From contig CAUJNA010001580.1 in assembly GCA_963377175.1 (NCBI GenBank), forward strand, positions 704,501 through 768,500: 64,000 nucleotides of DNA. Direction: 5' to 3'. Source of the DNA: Effrenium voratum (taxonomy: Eukaryota > Sar > Dinophyceae > Suessiales > Symbiodiniaceae). Positions 59,001 through 64,000 of the stretch are shown piece by piece (position 1 is the stretch's first letter; each line of letters opens with the position of its first letter). A program made the position numbers and the translations under genes. The notes under the pieces were generated by a model that saw only the letters and a program-made list of their open reading frames with translations, was not told where the DNA came from and did not search any database.

Positions 59001-61355
59001 TCATACATATATATGAATGATTATGTATATATATATACATACGCCAAACCAGACCAAACCGCACCCAACCCCACCCAGGCCAGCTCCACTCTTCAACTCG
59101 AATCAAACCCAACTCAACTCAACTCAACTCAACCAAACCCAACTTGACTCAACCAAACCGCCAAACCTTACCAAACATACCCAATTCAATCCAACCAGCC
59201 ATCCATCCAAGCAATCCGCGATTCGAACCGCTGCCCAGAGCCTGGTAGAGCCACCAGGTCAGCTGCTCGCTGGCATAGCTGAGCCACCGCCTCGAAACAA
59301 TTCCCCCCGCCCTGGGCTGGTGCTGAGAACAGTGTGGGAGGGTTCCATGGGTTCCGTGGTTTGTATGGGTTCCATGTGTGTCACTCCTGATGCATGGTTC
59401 CATTCTGGGCAACCTATAATGAGTCACCAACAGCGAAGAAGGAACCGACATGAAAGTAACCTTGACTCTGGTGCATGTTTCAATTCTGGGCGAATTCTCA
59501 TAGTTCAGCAGCCGAACAAAAGGGTCCCAAAGGAAAGTAAGCTTCATTTTAGACCGCGTCGCAGGCCCCCCCCCGAAACGTGCCGTTGCTATGACCATCG
59601 AGACACGTGCCATGGGTCTGGTGGGAAATGCCGTGGCTCTGCCTTCGGGGACCCAATCCAGGTACATCAATACAGGCATCTTTTCAAGGGCCTCCCGGGA
59701 GATGTCACTGGGCCACCGGAACACCCCCTTTCGTCTCCCCAGGGTCCAAGGCGAGAGGGTGTGGGAACATACAAATTTCAAATTTGAATCGAATCCACTG
59801 AGCAACTCAGGCATTGGAACATGAAGGTGTGTCTCTTTTTTAACAGTACCCTGGGGTTGGTGTTGGGAGATCAAATGGGCTTCCCCATGAGACATAGCTG
59901 GTGAATGATAGGAAGCTTTCGAGAACCTGCGCCAATAAAGTGATGTATGGACGAATGTTTAGGCGTCTACAACTGGGTGAGTGGCTTCTGTTTGCTTTCC
60001 ATGGTTTCCTCCCCTCCATCCAAAACGAGAAACAACAAGGCATCACTGGAGGTCTGGGGGAAATTCTGGCTACTGATTAGGTTTTCTTGCTTCCCTCAAA
60101 GACATAACCCTCCCCTCCCGCCCTGGACTCCCCCAACAAAACACAACAACACAAAGCAAACAACGCACTGCAGGTCTGGCCTGACTTCTGTTTGGTTCCA
60201 ACCCGGGCCTCCGCGTATCCAAGAGCCCAAGGCCCAAGGCCAACATCAGCAGCAGCGCCGAGATCCCATCCAGCACCTGGAACTCCGCGCCCTGCACGAG
60301 AAGCGACTCTCGACGTGACTGGCGGCATTTGTTGCATGTGCGTGTAGTGTGTCGTGTGTTGGGGCGCGTTTGTGTGTGTGTGGGTCTGCACATAGACTCC
60401 AATTCAGTGTTGCGTCAATCCCGCAAAAGGCATTCGTTTGCGGGTTGCACTCGCTGAAAACCTGCAAGTGCATTGGTTCCGGGGTTTCACTCCCGGCCTT
60501 TCGTGGGAAAATGAAAGCAGATCTCTGTTGGGCAAGCTACCATCGTAGGTGACAAGGCCTTTTGTCATCAACCTGGAGCTCAGCGCTGGGTTCCATTTGT
60601 TTGACTACCCTTAAACCCAGGGGTTGATTTCCCCAAAAGGGAAGTCCCGCAGTCTAAGTCCTTGCGAAAATCAAACAAATGGAAGCCTGTCCCAGTGAGT
60701 GCGCTTCCTTGTGATTGGTGCCGCTTGGTAACCCGACCAAAACAACCAGGAAGCCAGGATGCTCCCCATTTTATGGATTCGGAGTTCGTTTTGGCCTCCC
60801 CCCCAAGAAAACTAGCCCCAACAGGGCGTCCTCATCAAACTCGGGGTTGATCAATATTCCTGGCCCTCAAATGACCATGAGTGATTCTTCCCATTAGTGA
60901 AAGTCAGCTTTTTTTGTGGTTTCCCTACTGGTCAGCCCATGTAACCACCAACCCTGGTTCCCTCCAAAGGGAATCCTTGGGACAAGTTTGGCATAGGGAG
61001 CCGGAAGCTGGCAACAAAAGACACATTCTCCAACGAGGTCAGCGGAAGGGTTGGTGTTTTTTCGAGGTCAACGGGAGGGTCTGTTGAGGATACTTGTTGG
61101 TTGGTTTAAAAGCGGAAGCTACGCCATGTTGAGGCTTCCCTATGAGACGAGCAACACTGTCTTTGGCGCAACTTGGTTGCCAGTGGGATCCATTCGCGTC
61201 GCTGCTTATGGCTGTAGGCCTTTGCTCCCGATTTAATGACGACTGCAACCCCGGTCCGGGCGGCCAAGCGCTGCGCGAACTGGTCCAGCAAGCCGCTAGC
61301 GGGCTCTTGGGTGTCCGTCTGCAGGAGCGGCGTGCCATCGAAGATAGTCCTCCAG
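43907..61355 (-). CDS. Gene 2 (candidate): unrecognised multi-exon protein, about 15 exons
   Basis: Built from GC-rich islands at 61.3, 60.25, 59.27, 58.45, 58.2, 57.3, (55.5), 54.0, 53.1, 50.09, 49.28, 47.8, 46.4, 44.55 and 43.95 kb, listed separately. Except for the 55.5-kb piece, consecutive pieces can be joined in phase with GT, GC or GA donors and AG acceptors, as in gene 1. The product would carry a hydrophobic helix ISALLLMLALGLGLL near its start and a second MAAGVFVLG/VLGLSVGLA stretch near its end. It could be a membrane protein. The LLDQFAQRLAAR / LDGISALLLMLALGLGLLD wording also resembles helical-repeat RNA-binding proteins of organelles (OPR/FASTK-like), a weak guess. I do not recognise a family. 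It may be more than one gene. Confidence 0.4.
44533..44577 (-). CDS. Gene 2 candidate exon 14 (VLRRRWMAAGVFVL)
   Basis: Fourteen codons reading VLRRRWMAAGVFVL. Acceptor CCTTCAG, donor GC (TCCTGG then GCTTTG). Positively charged residues followed by a hydrophobic run continue into the next exon as G-LELRTVLGLSVGLA. A longer exon from 44,611 in another frame is possible. Confidence 0.45.
46318..46466 (-). CDS. Gene 2 candidate exon 13 (AREALALAWERVAPRPGRFE...)
   Basis: About 50 codons: GIPRLRLPKARAATKPAAAP, AAREALALAWERVAPRPGRF, EAVALESRP. The donor GTACGT after CCCGG is a strong consensus. Acceptor CTTCAG, or an inner one at 46,438 (CCCAAG). Alanine/proline-rich linker then a helix. Confidence 0.5.
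47034..47216 (-). repeat. Dispersed repeat, minus-orientation copy
   Basis: The reverse complement aligns with 41,427-41,570 over most of that length, with roughly four of five bases matching by eye. The pair is in inverted orientation 5.5 kb apart. Confidence 0.8.
47718..47835 (-). CDS. Gene 2 candidate exon 12 (proline/alanine-rich)
   Basis: FALPIRSRGNPLPPEQTPAA, EASAFDLPLGVAPDAPKG after a split glycine. Acceptor GCTTCGCAG, donor GT (GGGGAA then GTCAAA). Another frame (VSHFRSDLEAIRCHRSRRLP) is comparably good, so the frame is not settled. The island extends up to about 47,900. Confidence 0.4.
49105..49215. mobile_element. F2 hairpin repeat (CTGCTAAAAGTC family)
   Basis: TCCCTGCTAAAAGTCCAACT, TTTAGTGGGCTAAATGGAAACT, ACCACTAAACC, GGATGGCTGGGTACCACC (segments in order). 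Closest relative at 62,522-62,630; others at 10,920-11,010, 40,640-40,810, 50,150-50,330 and, reversed, 58,660-58,740. Confidence 0.75.
49253..49307 (-). CDS. Gene 2 candidate exon 11 (DDVDEGPWSWYGRRKPTL)
   Basis: Eighteen codons reading DDVDEGPWSWYGRRKPTL plus one base. Acceptor GCCATCAG, donor GT (GCTGG then GTACCT). The plus strand is also open (APWAFVYVILMASRAL). Confidence 0.4.
50074..50099 (-). CDS. Gene 2 candidate micro-exon 10 (VHVATSWQ)
   Basis: Only 26 bases: VHVATSWQ after a split glycine. Acceptor TGCCTCAG, donor GC (TGGCAG then GCACCT). The surrounding island is open in other frames (ECTWRLRGRHLVPGETVDH), so this choice rests on phase. Confidence 0.3.
51041..51140. mobile_element. 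F1 terminal-inverted-repeat element
   Basis: ACCCGGCGTGTCTCTTGTGG at the left, TTAAAGACACACCAACT at the right, with GAAAACTAAAAGGAAACACC and GGGGGGCCCC inside. Confidence 0.8.
51942..52034. mobile_element. F1 terminal-inverted-repeat element
   Basis: TATGGGTGCAACATTTTGAGG at the left, TGTAGACACACCACC at the right, GGGAAACAAAAGGGATCGCC inside. Confidence 0.75.
52366..52500 (+). repeat. ACACCC hexanucleotide microsatellite
   Basis: About 20 perfect CACACC units flanked by CCCA runs. Long Thr-Pro/His-Pro and Val-Gly/Val-Trp readings are artefacts. Confidence 0.97.
53065..53124 (-). CDS. Gene 2 candidate exon 9 (DYIADGGRHQLLDIARRRE)
   Basis: Nineteen codons reading DYIADGGRHQLLDIARRRE after the split glycine. 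Acceptor CGTTCAG, suggested GA donor (GGGAAG then GATACC). The family is not recognised. Confidence 0.55.
53979..54057 (-). CDS. Gene 2 candidate exon 8 (CDYFRNGNVIFVPMRIR)
   Basis: Twenty-six codons: AIDGEWECACDYFRNGNVIF then VPMRIR. Acceptor ATGCGAG, donor GC (TCCGAG then GCTCCT). With the next island the joined reading is VPMRIRGDYIADGG, in phase. The frame is open upstream as TCGKCE but no acceptor is present there. Confidence 0.6.
55515..55577 (-). CDS. Gene 2 candidate exon 7, frame unresolved
   Basis: GC-rich island with acceptor ACGGCAG. Two frames are plausible: ARGMALRPALRHCRG, which fits the phase from 57.3 kb, or SGHGLEACAAALPRETDPL. No clear donor could be fixed; limits are approximate. 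Confidence 0.25.
57234..57351 (-). CDS. Gene 2 candidate exon 6 (VPDRLRAAAAADAAREVPEL...)
   Basis: Thirty-nine codons: ARVPDRLRAAAAADAAREVP, ELRPLAEVVLEAGGCNWIV. Acceptor CGGCTAG, donor GC (TCGTCG then GCGCGT). Alanine-rich helix. An F1 fragment (about 57,138-57,212) starts some 20 bases past the donor. Confidence 0.55.
58155..58275 (-). CDS. Gene 2 candidate exon 5 (FEASWPQMRQLVKYL...)
   Basis: Forty codons: SQMDSLFPVMNERAAMAFEA then SWPQMRQLVKYLTTVSWLEE. The most protein-like island of the region. Suggested acceptor TTGTGAG and GA donor (GAAGAG then GACTAC). The frame is open upstream (GHQGTWQGTPIVR), so the 5' edge may lie higher. Confidence 0.6.
58395..58492 (-). CDS. Gene 2 candidate exon 4 (VMPGDKVLPARLAPG...)
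   Basis: Thirty-two codons: VMPGDKVLPARLAPGSAFEV then ERAEARDLPDPS. Acceptor CGGACAG, donor GT (GTCCAC then GTGACC). The other frames are broken by stops or poor, so the frame is fairly secure. Confidence 0.6.
58933..59042 (+). repeat. AT/AG dinucleotide-rich tract
   Basis: TATATATATAGAGAGAGAG followed by further ATATAT blocks. A similar short tract is at 44,920-44,960. Confidence 0.85.
59090..59165 (+). repeat. AACTC pentanucleotide repeat and ACCAAACC-rich tract
   Basis: CAACTCAACTCAACTCAACT then CCAAACC-type units. Lies in the candidate intron below the 59.27-kb exon. Confidence 0.85.
59242..59290 (-). CDS. Gene 2 candidate exon 3 (RWLSYASEQLTWWLYQ)
   Basis: Sixteen codons reading RWLSYASEQLTWWLYQ after the split threonine. 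Acceptor TTTCGAG, donor GC (TACCAG then GCTCTG). A tRNA-like A-box/B-box pattern overlaps by chance. An alternative frame reads AVAQLCQRAADLVALPG. Confidence 0.45.
60215..60291 (-). CDS. Gene 2 candidate exon 2 (hydrophobic helix)
   Basis: GAEFQVLDGISALLLMLALG then LGLLD, with a split codon ending AC. Acceptor TCGTGCAG, donor GC (GGATAC then GCGGAG). Fifteen consecutive hydrophobic or glycine residues suggest a membrane segment or a buried repeat helix. Confidence 0.5.
61250..61355 (-). CDS. Gene 2 candidate exon 1 (LLDQFAQRLAARTG)
   Basis: Thirty-five codons: WRTIFDGTPLLQTDTQEPAS then GLLDQFAQRLAARTG. Acceptor GGGTCAG, donor GT (ACCGGG then GTTGCA). An F1 fragment lies about 40 bases upstream in gene direction (61,391-61,470). 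The plus strand is also open here (ALRELVQQAASGLLGVRLQE), so orientation rests on the splice signals and neighbours. Confidence 0.5.
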
Positions 61356-64000
61356 CTGACCCGAACCGGACATGCGGGTGGCTTAAAACCGGGGACCCCC
61401 AAAGAGTTGGAATTTGAGTTTTCCCTCTAAGGGTACCCTCAAACAAAGACAAACGACTGCATGGGTCATACGGGCCGGCCTTGTGGAGCTTGCGTCCATG
61501 GGAATGCCATGGAAGCCAATGTAGTTGGTATACCATGGACGTCCAAAGCGGGCTACGGGGTCAAGCCTAGAAGCCAGGGATTAAAGCCCCTAACACCTTA
61601 TTGGTTGCTTGAAAAAGTAGCCTCCCCTCCCCTTAGCCCCCTTGAATAGGTGGGTGCGAAATGCCCCAGTTTCAGCGGTTCGAAGGGAACCCAAAATGGC
61701 AGCTGGTTTGCTGAATGAAGGTCTGTAAAAAGTATACATGACAAAATCAAACATTACCCCATCTCCTTCTGGTTCCTTTTTTGGAAATTCAACAAACTTG
61801 GGCTATTTGTCACCCAAACAGGACTCCTCATGAAGGAGGTCGACAAACAAGTGTACCCAACCGCGTTCCTTTTGCTGCGGATGACAGTGCGACTTAAGTG
61901 TTGCGGGGCGGGTGATAGTCTTTAGGGTTGGACACTTCACCCCAAAAGCATTCAGCCATATATGGAGGGGACACCTATTCCAAAAGCATCCCTTGGTTCT
62001 GTTTGCTGAAACCGAGTGCTGCCTCAATGGCCACGGTTATGGTTTTTAGAGAGAACCCTAGTGAAAGTGCAAACTCTCCTTTCTAGGCTGACCCTAACGC
62101 CAACATCTTTCGACCATCGTTTTGTCCCATCAAACACGCGTGCTTTACAAAGCCTCGGGAATACACAAACAAAAACAACAACACAAAACGCCCGAAGGTT
62201 TGGGATGGGGCCACGGATGGGATGTGTTCGAGCCCTCGAAATCCATTGACTTGTGCTTCTAACGGTATGGCTGGGAGTGGAGCCGGGAGCAGAACCCTTT
62301 AAAAGCTAGAACATTGGCCCGCTAGGGTTCCAAACGGGCAAGATCAGAGACAAGCTGCGCTGGTGTCTGGGAAAAAACCACCATGAAGCCAACAAACATC
62401 TTTCTGCAACAGAATGCCGGGGCGTGATGTATGTGTTTAGGAGCCGCCTTTAAGTTGGTTTGAGGGACACCCACATGAACAATGGGACAATGCTATGCGA
62501 CCCAACACCCATTCATTCTTGTTCAGATCCCTGCTAAAAGTCTAACTAACTTCCAGTGGGTTAAATGGAAACTACCACAAAACCCTAAAAGGCTAAAAAT
62601 TCAAGGGGATGGCTGGGCACCACCAAGTCATAAAGGCCCATAACCAGATAGACCCCCTCGCTAAAATACTGGCCCGATCGGATCCGGCCAAAGAACCGTT
62701 CACAGCGTTAACCCAGGCGTGGGGTGCTTGACCCAAATTGATCGGCCAGTCGGTTAGCCGGGGTGCGAGGAAAGACAAGCAACAAAGCATATGGGTGTTT
62801 ATGAAAGACAAGTTTACAAGACTCTCGTGGACAAAACTAATGCCGGGTGTGCCGGTTAGCCGGGGTGCAAGGAAGCAAACAATCAAACAACAAAAGAAAA
62901 TGGCATCATCCATCTCTTTGGGGTGCAAAATATCGTGTTGCGCGAGCGGGCTCGCGTTAAACGCGTCACAGCGGCTGCTTGCCCGGGGGCAACTGTGGCA
63001 CAGGTGCAGGCTGCACACCTTTCCTCGGAGTACGAGAAGGTGGGGCCCACCCAAATGGGCGGTGTTAGCAGGGAAACCAAAAGGAAACCGGCATTTCGCA
63101 GGTGTCCAAACAAAAAAAAGACACACCCTGATTGCCCGCAAGGGCAATTTGGTGCCCCCACAATTTTCCCAAGCAGTCCGCGGCTCGGGTGAGTACCCGA
63201 CGGTCTTTTTTCCAAGCTGCAGGACCCAGTGCCCACACAAACAGGCCCACATAAAACCGATACCTGGTCAACACAAATATACATCTGTGATAAACATCAG
63301 TGACTAGGTGGGTCTTCGGGAAGCCGTCATGTAGGTAACCAGGAGACCTAAATGAGTTGGTGCAACTGACCCTTTGCAACAAAGAGAAAATCCATTTGCA
63401 GAACAATATTGAAAGTGGATAAGAGAGTTTTGGAAGACGATCATCCTCTTGCAAAGCGCCCTTGTCCACTTCCATGTTTTTTGGAAAACGGTTGACGATT
63501 AAAGGTCACACCATTTGGGCAAATCATACAAACTGGTTGCAGCACCCATTCGAATCGTGTCGGATGGAATTCATAAGGAAACGCATCACCTGAAAGCCTG
63601 AAAAGGCCTCTAATTCTGAGACAATCCCATGTCAAGTGTCTGCAAATGGTTTAAGCAAATCCAAGAGCATGTCAGCTGTGCTTGTTCGTGATTTACGGAC
63701 TTGTCGTGCTGATGTGTTGCTTGTTGTTTGTTGGTTTGTGTCAAGTTGGTTTGCTGTGCCTGAGTGGCTCTTGATTGACAATTTCATGCGTCACCTGGCC
63801 ACGCACAAATGAGATGGCCCTGTTTTGAACGTTGAAGGTGTCTTTGCCGGCTCCGTCTTCCAAGGGATCCGTAAATAGCCCATACTCTGCTCAGTGGGAC
63901 AACCCTTAGCAAAACATCCAAGCATTGCAGGTCGATCCTTCACGACGACTTTGGCAACAGGGGGGCCTCATAGTGGCAGCACTGGTGCGCCCTTGAGCCT
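61356..64000. other. Upstream of gene 2; no confident exon
   Basis: One GC-rich island at about 62,938-63,030 is open on both strands (minus SCPRASSRCDAFNASPLAQ; plus ARVKRVTAAACPGATVAQ) and may be an upstream exon, but no frame stands out. An F1 copy is at about 63,043-63,130, ending AAAAAAAAGACACACCC. The last 600 bases show nothing recognisable. Confidence 0.4.
62522..62630. mobile_element. F2 hairpin repeat
   Basis: TCCCTGCTAAAAGTCTAACT, GTGGGTTAAATGGAAACTAC, GGATGGCTGGGCACCACC, matching the 49.1-kb copy segment by segment. Confidence 0.75.

Noticed and set aside
59215..59290. tRNA-like sequence on the minus strand (TGGCTCAGC A-box and GGTTCGAATC B-box)
   Set aside because: No acceptor or anticodon stem can be paired over the expected length, and the segment is better explained as a coding exon.

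Overview
This window reads as nuclear DNA of a dinoflagellate, probably of the Symbiodiniaceae/Suessiales type. There are no long uninterrupted genes. The protein-like material is short GC-rich islands of 26 to 150 bases, separated by introns of hundreds to thousands of bases full of small mobile elements and microsatellites. Splice donors in the best gene are mostly GC, with some GT and one GA, and nearly all acceptors are AG followed by G. That pattern is characteristic of dinoflagellates. All exons I can support lie on the minus strand, which fits the unidirectional gene arrays of these genomes. I see no rRNA, convincing tRNA, CRISPR array, bacterial operon or virus.

Gene 1 (about 16,366 down to 495, minus strand) is the best-supported gene. 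Ten exons totalling 731 bases, all joining in one reading frame, encode 243 residues of a DUF179 protein (YqgE/AlgH, UPF0301 family). They follow the plant-plastid type of this family in order: DWRDFRAGLV, an SWAY/GSVILS stretch, YFAKAVVMLI, GVVLNRP, VWFGGD, VINGIYT, FREAKLLVATGQARPEDF, GYTGWSPGQL and DAWVLGAAD. The start, with any targeting peptide, and the extreme C-terminus were not found.

Gene 2 region (about 61,355 down to 43,907, minus strand) holds fifteen further candidate exons. Fourteen have an open reading frame and splice sites that can be joined in phase; the one at 55.5 kb is unresolved. The product is not recognised. A third series of candidate exons (39,284 down to 21,127) has compatible phases and could be the rest of gene 2 or a separate gene. 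Exon choice in these two regions rests on frame and splice consistency only, so confidence is lower.

The remaining roughly 95% of the window is intron or intergenic DNA. It contains a recurring ~100-bp terminal-inverted-repeat element (family F1, ends like GGGTGTGTCTTTTTT and AAAAAAGACACACCC), a second hairpin family (F2, CTGCTAAAAGTCTAAC... type), a GTTGACCCC-ended family (F3), a ~537-bp element in two near-identical copies (7.7 kb and 32.1 kb), an inverted pair at 41.4/47.0 kb, and an 18-bp direct repeat flanking one exon. There are also large microsatellites: CA/CCA 1.16 kb, GTAT 0.23 kb and ACACCC 0.13 kb, plus CTTG and poly-A. A 0.9-kb G-rich, telomere-like degenerate tract lies at 12.0-12.9 kb. 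F1 and related elements repeatedly lie within about 40-150 bases of exon ends, and several intron ends carry short direct repeats, consistent with intron gain by transposition (introners).
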